From: DAITMV01 sp046318595
GTDB lineage: Bacteria > Pseudomonadota > Gammaproteobacteria > Burkholderiales > Burkholderiaceae_B
Direction of reading: 5' to 3'
Assembly: GCA_046318595.1 (NCBI GenBank)
Contig: JBKCTV010000002.1
Location: 1 to 59,797, forward strand
Length of the DNA stretch: 59,797 nt
Shown: in pieces, positions 52,558-59,797 of the stretch
How positions within the stretch are numbered: position 1 is the stretch's first letter
Layout: every line of letters begins with the position of its first letter
Made by a program: the position numbers and the translations under genes
Notes under the pieces: model-generated
Databases searched by the model: none
What the model saw: the letters and a program-made list of their open reading frames with translations, nothing else
Told to the model about the DNA's origin: nothing

Positions 52558-52863
52558 TTACCAACTGGCTTTTGTCAAACCAGGAATTTCGCCCTTCATA
52601 GCGATTTCACGAATTTTGTTTCTCGCCAGGCCAAACATGCGGAAAGTACCGCGCGGACGCCCTGTCAATTCACAACGATTGCGGACCCGGGTCGCACTTG
52701 AGTTACGCGGCAAAGCTTGTAACTTGAGCCGCGCCTCATAGCGGTCGGAATCGGGCAACGACTGATCGTTGATGAGATCGTTCAGCGCCTTACGTTTTGC
52801 AGAAAATTTTGCCACGAGTGCGATGCGTTTTTTTTCACGATTAATCAAAGAAAGCTTAGCCAC
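52558..52863 (-). CDS. rpsN: 30S ribosomal protein S14
   Basis: 101 residues, the long form without the CXXC zinc motif. RNRCELTGRPRGTFRMFGLA and the ending GEIPGLTKASW are typical. Confidence 0.97.
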   Translation of the reverse strand: MAKLSLINREKKRIALVAKFSAKRKALNDLINDQSLPDSDRYEARLKLQALPRNSSATRVRNRCELTGRPRGTFRMFGLARNKIREIAMKGEIPGLTKASW

Positions 52864-52871
52864 TCAGCACC

Positions 52872-53411
52872 TCAATTGCGGAAGGGGAATTTAAATGCAG
52901 CGAGGAGCGCTTTTGCCTCTTCGTCACTCTTGGCTGTCGTGGTAACACTAATGTTCATACCGCGCAGCACATCAATTTTGTCATAATCGATTTCAGGGAA
53001 AATAATTTGTTCCTTGACGCCGATATTATAGTTACCCCGCCCATCGAAAGACTTCGACGACACACCTCGAAAATCCCGAACCCGTGGAAACGCTATAGTT
53101 ACCAGACGATCCAAAAATTCGTACATGCGCGCACCGCGCAGCGTCACCATGCAACCGATCGGGTATTCTTCGCGGATCTTGAACCCGGCAATTGCCTTGC
53201 GCGCCCGGGTAACCACGGGCTTTTGGCCGGCAATTTTAGTCATGTCGCCTACAGCATGCTCAATGACTTTTTTGTCATTGACCGCTTCTCCCAAACCCAT
53301 GTTCAAGGTAATTTTAGTGATACGAGGAACTTGCATGACCGACTTATACTTGAACTGCTCGACCATTTCAGGAACGATTGTTTCTTTATAAAGCGCTTGA
53401 AAACGTGCCAT
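52872..53411 (-). CDS. rplE: 50S ribosomal protein L5
   Basis: 179 residues from the ATG at 53411 (MARFQALYKE; GGAG five bases upstream), the usual length. Binds 5S rRNA. PRITKITLNMGLGEAVNDKK, RARKAIAGFKIREEYPIGC and GRGNYNIGVKEQIIFPEIDY are conserved. Confidence 0.97.
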   Translation of the reverse strand: MARFQALYKETIVPEMVEQFKYKSVMQVPRITKITLNMGLGEAVNDKKVIEHAVGDMTKIAGQKPVVTRARKAIAGFKIREEYPIGCMVTLRGARMYEFLDRLVTIAFPRVRDFRGVSSKSFDGRGNYNIGVKEQIIFPEIDYDKIDVLRGMNISVTTTAKSDEEAKALLAAFKFPFRN

Positions 53412-53413
53412 GA

Positions 53414-53752
53414 TCACTCCTGTCCTTGCACTGTGGCTGCAATCGCGACAACAGCACTAGACCGCAGCACCCGAGTACGCTTGCCTTGCGCGTCGACATG
53501 TACGGAAGAACGCGTTTTTTTCTGGACTGAGACATCGAAAAGAGCCACGTTTGATTGATGAATCGGCATCGACTTCTCGGATATACCACCGACGACACCT
53601 TTCATGGGGTTCGGCTTGACATGCTTCTTGACCAGGTTGACACCATCGATCAAAAGACGCTGCACGTCTATGCGGGCTGCGATGATGCCGCGCTTGCCTT
53701 TGTCTTTCCCGGCAATGACGATAACCTCGTCACCTTTGCGAAATTTTTGCAT
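53414..53752 (-). CDS. rplX: 50S ribosomal protein L24
   Basis: 112 residues from the ATG at 53752. KOW motif in KGDEVIVIAGKDKGKRGII; GVNLVKKHVKPNP in the middle. The C-terminal ten residues (VVAIAATVQGQE) are a little longer than in E. coli. Confidence 0.96.
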   Translation of the reverse strand: MQKFRKGDEVIVIAGKDKGKRGIIAARIDVQRLLIDGVNLVKKHVKPNPMKGVVGGISEKSMPIHQSNVALFDVSVQKKTRSSVHVDAQGKRTRVLRSSAVVAIAATVQGQE

Positions 53753-53759
53753 TATCAAC

Positions 53760-54125
53760 TCACATCACTTCAGGAGCTAGGGAAACGATTTTCATGAACG
53801 AGTCGCGCAACTCACGCGTCACCGGTCCGAAAATTCGGGTGCCAATCGGCTCTTTCTTGGCATTCAACAAAACACAGGCATTCGTATCAAAACAAATAGA
53901 TCCTCCGTCTTGGCGGCGAACACCCTTTGCAGTCCTAACGACAACTGCGTGATAAATTTCGCCTTTCTTGACGCGACTGCGGGGGTTTGCTTCTTTGACA
54001 CTCACCTTGATGACATCGCCAATACTCGCATAACGACGCTTAGACCCACCAAGGACTTTGATACACATGACCGAGCGCGCGCCCGTATTGTCGGCTACTT
54101 TAAGCCGGGATTGCATTTGAATCAT
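53760..54125 (-). CDS. rplN: 50S ribosomal protein L14
   Basis: 121 residues. MIQMQSRLKVADNTGARSVM and KKGEIYHAVVVRTAKGVRR are diagnostic. First gene of the spc block; a strong promoter lies in the 113-base gap before it, as in the E. coli spc operon. Confidence 0.97.
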   Translation of the reverse strand: MIQMQSRLKVADNTGARSVMCIKVLGGSKRRYASIGDVIKVSVKEANPRSRVKKGEIYHAVVVRTAKGVRRQDGGSICFDTNACVLLNAKKEPIGTRIFGPVTRELRDSFMKIVSLAPEVM

Positions 54126-54207
54126 GGCTACTTTTTCTCCAACTTAATTGCTCGAAAACAATCAGTATTGGTTCCGTAAGGATTGAGATAACAGCAAAGA
54201 GCTGCGT

Positions 54208-54236
54208 ATTTTACACAAACTCTCTACACAAGTCAA
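54208..54236 (-). promoter_or_regulatory. spc operon promoter upstream of rplN
   Basis: TTGACT (54231-54236) and TAAAAT (54208-54213) are exactly 17 bases apart on the minus strand, each matching five of six consensus bases. The -35 starts three bases after the rpsQ stop codon. A leader of about 75 bases reaches rplN. Confidence 0.75.
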
Positions 54237-54238
54237 AC

Positions 54239-54514
54239 TTAAATAATTTTAGCTTTTTCGAGCAGCTGCACGACCTGCCAATTTTTGGTGCGCGACTGAG
54301 GTTTCGTTTCCACGATCTCAACGACATCACCGGTGTGGTAGTCATTATTCTCATCATGCGCATGATATTTCTTGGTGCGCGCGATAATCTTCCCAAGCAC
54401 CGGGTGCTTCGTGTGGCTTTCGACAAGCACCGTCACGGTTTTAGACATCTTATCGCTGGTAACGCGCCCAATCAGTGTGCGCTTGAGCGCTTTTTTGGTT
54501 TGCACCTCGGTCAT
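54239..54514 (-). CDS. rpsQ: 30S ribosomal protein S17
   Basis: 91 residues, OB fold. RTLIGRVTSDKMSKTVTVLV and YHAHDENNDYHTGDVVEI are conserved. Last gene of the S10 block before the internal promoter. Confidence 0.97.
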   Translation of the reverse strand: MTEVQTKKALKRTLIGRVTSDKMSKTVTVLVESHTKHPVLGKIIARTKKYHAHDENNDYHTGDVVEIVETKPQSRTKNWQVVQLLEKAKII

Positions 54515-54705
54515 ACAGCCCTCTTCGTTTCGGTCAGCAAAGTCTTGACTCGCGCAATGCTTCTGCGAACCTTGCGTATTTGACTATTATTGCTTAGTTG
54601 CTGTGTCGCGATTTGCATGCGCAGGGAAAACTGGGTTTTCAGCAAGGCATTTAATTCATCGCGTAGTCCAGCAGGATCTTTTTCACGTAATTCGGCAATC
54701 TTCAT
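54511..54705 (-). CDS. rpmC: 50S ribosomal protein L29
   Basis: 64 residues, a two-helix protein at the exit tunnel: MKIAELREKDPAGLRDELNA and QIRKVRRSIARVKTLLTE. Overlaps rpsQ by four bases. Confidence 0.96.
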   Translation of the reverse strand: MKIAELREKDPAGLRDELNALLKTQFSLRMQIATQQLSNNSQIRKVRRSIARVKTLLTETKRAV

Positions 54706-54708
54706 TAC

Positions 54709-55125
54709 TCAACTCCCAATCTGACGAGCGACAAACGTACACTTCAATGGCAGCTTCGCCGCAGCGAGACGAAACGCCTCACGGGCCAGCTCTTCAGTAA
54801 CGCCGTCCATCTCGTAGAGCATTTTGCCAGGCTGAATCTCGGCCACATAATATTCCGGATTTCCCTTACCGTTACCCATACGAACTTCAGCGGGTTTTTG
54901 GGAAATAGGCTTATCGGGAAATATGCGAATCCAGATTCTGCCTCCACGTTTGATGTGACGAACCATGGCGCGCCGCGCCGACTCGATTTGCCTAGCAGTC
55001 AAACGACCACGGCCGATGGCTTTCAGACCGAACTCGCCAAAAGAAACTGCTGTTCCGCGCGTGGCAGTACCAGTGTTCCGACCTTTTTGCTCTTTTCTAT
55101 ATTTGCGACGTGCTGGTTGTAGCAT
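54709..55125 (-). CDS. rplP: 50S ribosomal protein L16
   Basis: 138 residues from the ATG at 55125 (AGGAG six bases before); the ATG one codon upstream is too close to the ribosome binding site. MLQPARRKYRKEQKGRNTG, FGEFGLKAIGRGRLTARQIE and GKGNPEYYVAEIQPGKMLYE are conserved. Confidence 0.97.
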   Translation of the reverse strand: MLQPARRKYRKEQKGRNTGTATRGTAVSFGEFGLKAIGRGRLTARQIESARRAMVRHIKRGGRIWIRIFPDKPISQKPAEVRMGNGKGNPEYYVAEIQPGKMLYEMDGVTEELAREAFRLAAAKLPLKCTFVARQIGS

Positions 55126-55139
55126 CATCGACTCCTAAT

Positions 55140-56000
55140 TCAAGTTGCATCAGCTGCATCGGGAGCAGCTTTTTTGATTCGACGGGGCGCTGTGTTCTTG
55201 TTTTCACCTGCTTCGCCGGCAGACACAGAAACAGGTGAAGCGGCAGGGGCAAGTGAGCCTTCACCTTCAGCGCGACGATTTCTTCCTTTGGGCGCAGCCG
55301 GGCGCGAGCCTGGACGACGACTCTTTCTATCATCTTTGTCTGCTTCGGCAGGTAAAGCGGGCGTTTCGCCACGCGAAAGCATGTCGCCTTTGTATACCCA
55401 GACTTTGATGCCGATTATTCCGTACGTCGTGGAGGCTTCGGATGTACCGTAGTCGATATCGGCTCGCAATGTGTGCAGTGGTACGCGGCCTTCCCGATAC
55501 CATTCTGTCCGGGCGATCTCGATACCATTCAGACGACCGGCCGACATGATCTTGATGCCCTGCGCACCCATCCGCATGGCATTTTGCATGGCACGCTTCA
55601 TTGCCCTACGAAACATGATGCGCTTTTCGAGCTGCTGCGCAATACCATCGGCAATCAGTTTTGCATCCAATTCAGGCTTGCGAATTTCTTCGATATTGAC
55701 GTGCACCGGCACTTTCATGAGCCGCTGCAGATCCGCCTTGAGAATTTCAATATCCTCGCCTTTTTTCCCGATCACAACTCCGGGCCGAGCCGAGAATACG
55801 GTGATGCGCGCATTCTTGGCAGGACGCTCAATCAAAACGCGACCGACCGAGGCGCTCTTCAGCTTCTTTTTGAGATACTCGCGAACTTTGATGTCGCCCA
55901 ACAACATGCCGGCGAAATCCTTATTCGACGCGTACCAACGGGAAGACCAGTTACGCGTTACAGCCAGACGAAATCCCGTGGGATTAATTTTTTGACCCAT
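55140..56000 (-). CDS. rpsC: 30S ribosomal protein S3 with a C-terminal extension
   Basis: 286 residues from the ATG at 56000 (GAGGGG six bases before). The KH domain (VVIGKKGEDIEILKADLQ) and the S3 C-terminal domain (AQGIKIMSAGRLNGIEIART; TTYGIIGIKVWVYKGD) end near residue 218. Another 65 residues follow that are charged and low-complexity (DKDDRKSRRPGSRPAAPKGR; APRRIKKAAPDAADAT). E. coli S3 has 233 residues. Extensions here occur in related bacteria but this one is long. Confidence 0.97.
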   Translation of the reverse strand: MGQKINPTGFRLAVTRNWSSRWYASNKDFAGMLLGDIKVREYLKKKLKSASVGRVLIERPAKNARITVFSARPGVVIGKKGEDIEILKADLQRLMKVPVHVNIEEIRKPELDAKLIADGIAQQLEKRIMFRRAMKRAMQNAMRMGAQGIKIMSAGRLNGIEIARTEWYREGRVPLHTLRADIDYGTSEASTTYGIIGIKVWVYKGDMLSRGETPALPAEADKDDRKSRRPGSRPAAPKGRNRRAEGEGSLAPAASPVSVSAGEAGENKNTAPRRIKKAAPDAADAT

Positions 56001-56010
56001 GGAAAGCCCC

Positions 56011-56340
56011 TCAGCTGCCAACCGTCACATACATGTGACAGGTTTGTTTGAGAATTTGATTACCACGGCCTTTGGCGCGCGCGGTAAAGCGTCGTAGAAC
56101 GGTGCCTTGCTCTACAAAAATGGTTTTGACCTTGAGCTCGTCAATGTCAGCGCCGTCATTGTGCTCGGCATTGGCTATTGCAGACTCCAAAAGCTTTTTC
56201 AAAATGACAGCACCTTTTTTTGGTGAGAACGCCAAAATATTCAGTGCTTGATCTACTTTTTTTCCTCGAATGAGGTCGGCTACCAATCGCCCCTTCAGGG
56301 CCGACAGGCGAACACCTCTCAATACTGCGCGAGTTTCCAT
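56011..56340 (-). CDS. rplV: 50S ribosomal protein L22
   Basis: 109 residues from the ATG at 56340 (AAGGA seven bases before); the longer frame to 56379 overlaps rpsS and is not needed. ADLIRGKKVDQALNILAFSP and the exit-tunnel hairpin region TVLRRFTARAKGRGNQILK are conserved. Confidence 0.97.
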   Translation of the reverse strand: METRAVLRGVRLSALKGRLVADLIRGKKVDQALNILAFSPKKGAVILKKLLESAIANAEHNDGADIDELKVKTIFVEQGTVLRRFTARAKGRGNQILKQTCHMYVTVGS

Positions 56341-56350
56341 TGCAATATCC

Positions 56351-56626
56351 TTAGCGTTTGGCTTTTTTATCGGCCGCATGGCCCTTGAAAGTCCGCGTCA
56401 AAGCGAACTCGCCCAGCTTGTGACCGACCATGTTTTCATTGATATACACAGGTACGTGCTGACGACCATTGTGAACGGCGATCGTCAACCCAATGAAATC
56501 AGGAAGAACCGTCGAGCGGCGCGACCAAGTTTTTATTGGCTTTTTATCTTTACCGGCTTGCGCTTTTTCGACTTTTTTCAGCAGGTGCGCATCACAGAAA
56601 GGACCTTTTTTCAACGAACGTGACAT
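56351..56626 (-). CDS. rpsS: 30S ribosomal protein S19
   Basis: 91 residues. MSRSLKKGPFCDAHLLKKVE, TWSRRSTVLPDFIGLTIAVH and HKLGEFALTRTFKGH are diagnostic. Confidence 0.97.
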   Translation of the reverse strand: MSRSLKKGPFCDAHLLKKVEKAQAGKDKKPIKTWSRRSTVLPDFIGLTIAVHNGRQHVPVYINENMVGHKLGEFALTRTFKGHAADKKAKR

Positions 56627-56635
56627 TCCAACTCC

Positions 56636-57463
56636 TTATTTCTTGTGACGACGCTGCACGATCATCGTGCCGGTCCGTTTATTACGACGCGTCCGATAAC
56701 CTTTGGTCGGCGTGCCCCATGGGCTGACAGGAACACGGGCCTCACCAGTTTTACCTTCGCCGCCGCCGTGCGGGTGATCGACCGGATTCATGGCCACACC
56801 ACGAACCGTAGGACGGGTACCACGCCAGCGAGTCGCTCCAGCCTTACCAATTTGCCGCAGACTATTTTCTTCATTGCTCACTTCACCAATCGTCGCGCGG
56901 CACTCGACATGCACACGACGAATTTCTCCTGACCGCAAACGCACCTGAGCGTACACACCCTCGCGGGCCAAGAGCATCGCCGAAGCGCCGGCCGAGCGTG
57001 CCAATTGCGCGCCCTTACCTGGCAACATTTCGACGCAATGAATGGTCGTACCAACCGGGATGTTGCGCAAAGGCAATGCGTTGCCGGCTTTGATCGGCGA
57101 CTCGGAACCATTCATGATCTGCTGGCCGATTTGCAGGTTTTTAGGGGCGATGATATAGCGACGCTCTCCATCGGCATAGCAGATGAGCGCTATGTGCGCC
57201 GTGCGGTTTGGATCGTATTCGATCCTCTCCACTTTGGCGGGAATGCTGTCTTTATTTCGCTTGAAGTCAACCAAACGGTATTGCTGTTTATGACCACCGC
57301 CCATATGGCGGGTGGTGATATGACCGTTGTTGTTGCGACCGGCGCTCTTGGACTGGCTTTCAGTCAAGGCATCCAGCGGACGGCCTTTGTACAAATGCTT
57401 ATGGACAACCTTGATCATCGACCGGCGGCCGGGCGAAGTCGGCTTTAACTTAACGAGCGCCAT
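56636..57463 (-). CDS. rplB: 50S ribosomal protein L2
   Basis: 275 residues. Needed for subunit association and peptidyl transfer. GRNNNGHITTRHMGGGHKQQ near the start; the conserved VRGVAMNPVDHPHGGGEGKT contains the histidine near the peptidyl transferase centre. Confidence 0.98.
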   Translation of the reverse strand: MALVKLKPTSPGRRSMIKVVHKHLYKGRPLDALTESQSKSAGRNNNGHITTRHMGGGHKQQYRLVDFKRNKDSIPAKVERIEYDPNRTAHIALICYADGERRYIIAPKNLQIGQQIMNGSESPIKAGNALPLRNIPVGTTIHCVEMLPGKGAQLARSAGASAMLLAREGVYAQVRLRSGEIRRVHVECRATIGEVSNEENSLRQIGKAGATRWRGTRPTVRGVAMNPVDHPHGGGEGKTGEARVPVSPWGTPTKGYRTRRNKRTGTMIVQRRHKK

Positions 57464-57465
57464 GA

Positions 57466-57762
57466 TTATTTAGCCTCCGCAAAACTGATTTCCTGACCAG
57501 GCTTGAGGCACACATAAGCTTTACGCACACAGGAACGACGCCCAGTCATACGACCGAAGCGCTTGGTTTTTCCTTTGAGGTTACTTACCTGCACTGATTC
57601 GACCTGAACATTGAATAACATTTCCACGGCGGCCTTGATTTCCTGCTTATTGGCAGTACTGGCCACACGAAAAGCGACTTGCTCATGCTTGTCGGCGATC
57701 ATCGTACTTTTTTCAGAAACAATCGGGGCCAACAATATTTTTAAAAGACGCTGCTGACTCAT
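57466..57762 (-). CDS. rplW: 50S ribosomal protein L23
   Basis: 98 residues. Docking site for trigger factor and SRP at the exit tunnel: LLAPIVSEKSTMIADKHEQV, then EIKAAVEMLFNVQVESVQVS. The ribosomal end overlaps rplD by four bases. Confidence 0.97.
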   Translation of the reverse strand: MSQQRLLKILLAPIVSEKSTMIADKHEQVAFRVASTANKQEIKAAVEMLFNVQVESVQVSNLKGKTKRFGRMTGRRSCVRKAYVCLKPGQEISFAEAK

Positions 57763-58382
57763 GCAAACATCTCCTCAAGTTGCGCGATAGCCGCTTTGGT
57801 CAACAACACTTTCTTGAAGTGCACCAGCGACAAAGGATCGGCATAACGTGGCTCGACAACCGCGACGTTAATCAAATTACGAGATGCCAAGTAAAGGTTT
57901 TCATCGATTTCATGAGCGACAATGAGCACTGAATCCAGCAAGCCCATTGCCCTCAATTGATTCGAAAACAGTTTGGTCTTTGGAGAGTCGACGGTCAACT
58001 CTTCGATGACGATCAAACGCTCCTCGCGCGCCAGTTGAGACAATATCGAACAAACACCAGCCCGATACATTTTTTTATTAACTTTTTGCGTGAAGTTCTC
58101 ATCAGGAGAACTTGGAAATATTTTCCCACCACCACGCCACAATGGGCTCGACGCCATACCCGCACGGGCACGGCCCGTTCCTTTTTGCCGCCAAGGCTTA
58201 CGCGTGGATTTCGCAATCTCGCTACGGCCTTTTTGAGCACGCGTCCCTTGGCGGGCGTTTGCCTGGTAGGCGACGACCAACTGATGAATCAAAGGCTCAT
58301 TGTAGGCGCGGCCGAAAACGGTGTCCGAAGCCTGCACCGAGCTCGCCGACTGGCCGTTGGATGCAATTAACTTTAGTTCCAT
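57759..58382 (-). CDS. rplD: 50S ribosomal protein L4
   Basis: 207 residues. Exit-tunnel protein and, in E. coli, autoregulator of the S10 operon by attenuation and translation. The tunnel loop STRKPWRQKGTGRARAGMAS is intact, as is the globular part (IVIEELTVDSPKTKLFSNQL). A possible L4 target in this genome is the structured leader of rplC described at 59055-59106. Confidence 0.97.
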   Translation of the reverse strand: MELKLIASNGQSASSVQASDTVFGRAYNEPLIHQLVVAYQANARQGTRAQKGRSEIAKSTRKPWRQKGTGRARAGMASSPLWRGGGKIFPSSPDENFTQKVNKKMYRAGVCSILSQLAREERLIVIEELTVDSPKTKLFSNQLRAMGLLDSVLIVAHEIDENLYLASRNLINVAVVEPRYADPLSLVHFKKVLLTKAAIAQLEEMFA

Positions 58383-58392
58383 ATGTCCTCTC

Positions 58393-59031
58393 TTACGCCT
58401 TCACAGCCGGGCGTACAATGACCTGTCCGCCTTTGGAACCCGGAACCGCGCCTTTGATCAACAACAAGCCGCGCTCTGCATCGACACGAACCACCTCGAG
58501 ATTTTGGACCGTGCGCTGAACCGCGCCGTCATGCCCCGCCATCTTTTTTCCAGGAAAAACGCGGCCCGGATCCTGCGCCATGGAAATCGATCCAGGCACA
58601 TTGTGAGACTTTGAGTTACCGTGCGAGGCACGCTGCGACCGAAAATTGTGACGCTTGATGGTGCCGGTGAAACCTTTACCTAGAGTCACACCAGTGACGT
58701 CCACTTTTTGGCCCGAAGAAAAAATGTCAGCGGAAAGCTTGCCACCAACCTGCAGACAAGCCAATGCCTCGCCACCAACAGGAAACTCCATGAGACTCGC
58801 TACCGTCTCGACACCGGCTTTAGCCAAATGCCCGACCTTGCTTTTTGTCAGACGCGAACGTTTTTTGAAACCGGATCCGACTTGAACGGAACTGTATCCA
58901 TCCGTCTCCGGTGTTTTGATCTGCGTGACCCAGTTGGTCGACACATCAACAACCGTTACCGGCAATGAATCACCAGCATCGGTAAAGATGCGCATCATAC
59001 CAACCTTACGCCCTTTTAGGCCAAGGCTCAT
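58393..59031 (-). CDS. rplC: 50S ribosomal protein L3
   Basis: 212 residues. GLKGRKVGMMRIFTDAGDSL, the loop near the peptidyl transferase centre with HGNSKSHNVPGSI and AQDPGRVFPGKKMAGH, whose glutamine aligns with the PrmB methylation site of E. coli L3. It is preceded by its own promoter and a 132-base gap rather than following rpsJ closely. Confidence 0.97.
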   Translation of the reverse strand: MSLGLKGRKVGMMRIFTDAGDSLPVTVVDVSTNWVTQIKTPETDGYSSVQVGSGFKKRSRLTKSKVGHLAKAGVETVASLMEFPVGGEALACLQVGGKLSADIFSSGQKVDVTGVTLGKGFTGTIKRHNFRSQRASHGNSKSHNVPGSISMAQDPGRVFPGKKMAGHDGAVQRTVQNLEVVRVDAERGLLLIKGAVPGSKGGQVIVRPAVKA

Positions 59032-59054
59032 ATTTGCTCCGTTTACATTGAGCT

Positions 59055-59106
59055 CCGGCTACGATTGGCCGGAATAATTTTTAAGCTTCGCCATTAAAAG
59101 CGAAGC
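59055..59106 (-). promoter_or_regulatory. structured leader of rplC
   Basis: Two hairpins lie between the promoter and rplC: GCTTCGC/GCGAAGC (arms 59100-59106 and 59085-59091, 8-base loop) and GGC-rich CCGGC/GCCGG (59055-59059 and 59068-59072). ACGGAGCAAAT with the ribosome binding site follows. Such leaders are targets of ribosomal-protein feedback in other bacteria; here it is inference. Confidence 0.4.
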
Positions 59107-59111
59107 CATTG

Positions 59112-59141
59112 ATTATAACTTAAAAAATAATTGCGCGGCAA
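59112..59141 (-). promoter_or_regulatory. promoter between rpsJ and rplC
   Basis: Minus strand TTGCCG (59136-59141), 18 bases, then a perfect TATAAT (59112-59117). The -35 lies inside the stem and loop of the rpsJ terminator, so the two signals share DNA. Confidence 0.6.
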
Positions 59142-59158
59142 GTAGACGCGCAATTATT
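59121..59158 (-). terminator. intrinsic terminator after rpsJ
   Basis: A perfect 12-base stem (59147-59158 with 59126-59137), a 9-base loop, and a T run immediately after it on the minus strand (59121-59127). It begins five bases after the rpsJ stop codon. It would stop or attenuate transcription from tuf-rpsJ into rplC. Confidence 0.75.
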
Positions 59159-59163
59159 CACAA

Positions 59164-59487
59164 TTATTGCAATTTAATTTCCACGTCGACGCCGGCCGGC
59201 AGGTCGAGCTTCATGAGCGCATCGACAGTTTTATCCGTTGGATCGACGATATCCATCAAACGCTGGTGCGTTCTAATTTCGAGCTGGTCACGCGAGGTTT
59301 TATTGACGTGCGGTGAACGCAATATGTCAAACCGTTTGATACGAGTCGGCAATGGCACGGGGCCATGCACCACGGCGCCGGTACGTTTGGCGGTTTCTAC
59401 GATTTCCTGTGCCGATTGATCGATCAAGCGATAGTCGAATGCTTTTAAGCGAATGCGGATTTTTTGTTTTTGCTGCTGTTGCTGCAT
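59164..59487 (-). CDS. rpsJ: 30S ribosomal protein S10
   Basis: 107 residues, four longer than usual owing to a Gln-rich start (MQQQQQKQ). KIRIRLKAFDYRLIDQSAQE, GPVPLPTRIKRFDILRSPHV and RTHQRLMDIVDPTDKTVDAL are conserved. S10 is also NusE in antitermination complexes. Follows tuf. Confidence 0.97.
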   Translation of the reverse strand: MQQQQQKQKIRIRLKAFDYRLIDQSAQEIVETAKRTGAVVHGPVPLPTRIKRFDILRSPHVNKTSRDQLEIRTHQRLMDIVDPTDKTVDALMKLDLPAGVDVEIKLQ

Positions 59488-59555
59488 GACGACTCCAAAG
59501 AACGATTAGGTATGACCCGCCAATTCGGGCTCATCCGCTACACTATTTTTATAAA

Positions 59556-59580
59556 CGAACCGGCACACGGAGCCGGTTCG
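59556..59580 (-). terminator. candidate terminator after tuf
   Basis: CGAACCGGC (59556-59564) and GCCGGTTCG (59572-59580) form a perfect 9-base stem with a 7-base loop 12 bases after the tuf stop. The tail on the minus strand is TTTATAAAAA, so it is moderate rather than strong. Confidence 0.55.
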
Positions 59581-59592
59581 CACCAAACCAAC

Positions 59593-59797
59593 TTACTTGA
59601 CGATCTTGGCAACGACACCGGCGCCCACGGTACGACCACCCTCACGGATGGCGAAACGCAGACCTTCCTCCATCGCAATCGGGGCGATCAAAGATACGGT
59701 GATCGATACGTTGTCGCCCGGCAAAATCATTTCCTTGCCTTCGGGCAACGCGATCGAACCCGTCACATCCGTCGTCCGGAAATAGAACTGCGGGCGG
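59593..59797 (-). CDS. tuf: elongation factor Tu, C-terminal end (5' part outside the window)
   Basis: The last 67 codons: RPQFYFRTTDVTGSIALPEG, the domain 3 segment, through GLRFAIREGGRTVGAGVVAK and the ending IVK. The start lies beyond the right edge. Located upstream of rpsJ as in other betaproteobacteria, where a second tuf copy is common. Confidence 0.97.
   Translation of the reverse strand, partial: RPQFYFRTTDVTGSIALPEGKEMILPGDNVSITVSLIAPIAMEEGLRFAIREGGRTVGAGVVAKIVK

Noticed and set aside
1..59797. CRISPR array, tRNA, rRNA, riboswitch or replication origin
   Set aside because: I looked for regular direct repeats with spacers, cloverleaf patterns, conserved rRNA segments and DnaA-box clusters and saw none that I could support.

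Overview
The window looks like a chromosomal segment of a moderately GC-rich betaproteobacterium, most likely Burkholderiales-like; I do not assign a genus. The evidence is gene order and content: tuf-rpsJ-...-rplQ followed by an ABC exporter pair, dsbD, hemB, engB, cytochrome c4, resB-ccsB, lysA-lptM, cyaY, ponA, pilMNOPQ, aroK-aroB-dgt, and separately hemA-prfA-prmC-grxD-ubiX. HemB is of the aspartate-type metal class, cytochrome c maturation is system II, and heme starts from glutamyl-tRNA. I found no rRNA, tRNA, CRISPR array, prophage or replication origin.

Layout. (1) 1-6846 is an accessory island: the tail of an unidentified gene, a broken secreted RHS/YD-repeat gene, a secreted SpvB-like protein with eight internal 'LFGDGR' repeats, and the remnant of an IS4-like transposase. 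(2) 6847-9646 holds feoAB behind a perfect palindromic Fur box, and an RlpA-like protein. (3) 9684-14013 is the hemA-prfA-prmC-grxD-ubiX run. (4) 14189-18370 is a second accessory patch: a subtilisin-like protease and an AT-richer Svx/AvrXca-like zinc protease that share an almost identical 3' segment encoding a GlyGly-CTERM-like sorting tail. (5) 18365-24683 has a lipoprotein/M48-TPR protease/lipoprotein operon, a DUF599 membrane protein, dgt, aroB and aroK. (6) 24750-31423 has a frameshifted Big-1-type lipoprotein gene and the pilMNOPQ operon. (7) 31554-45155 carries cell wall, iron-sulphur, lysine, cytochrome c, heme, disulfide and ABC-export genes. (8) 45315-59797 is the S10-spc-alpha ribosomal protein supercluster, all on the minus strand, entering from a truncated tuf.

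How the genes connect. Iron and heme form one theme: FeoAB import, HemA and HemB in heme synthesis, ResB/CcsB heme ligation, DsbD as a reductant source for the apocytochrome, cytochrome c4 as a product, and CyaY and GrxD in iron-sulphur metabolism. The cell envelope is the other theme: PilMNOPQ, PBP1A, RlpA, LptM and several lipoproteins. The damage in the window lies in the cell-surface genes and the transposase remnant: the RHS gene and the Big-1 lipoprotein gene are each interrupted at short sequence repeats or homopolymers, and pilN carries an intact nine-G tract. The housekeeping genes are all intact.

The most unusual observations are the shared sorting tail on two unrelated neighbouring proteases, the slippage-type frameshifts in surface genes, and a terminator overlapping a promoter between rpsJ and rplC that appears to split the S10 operon.
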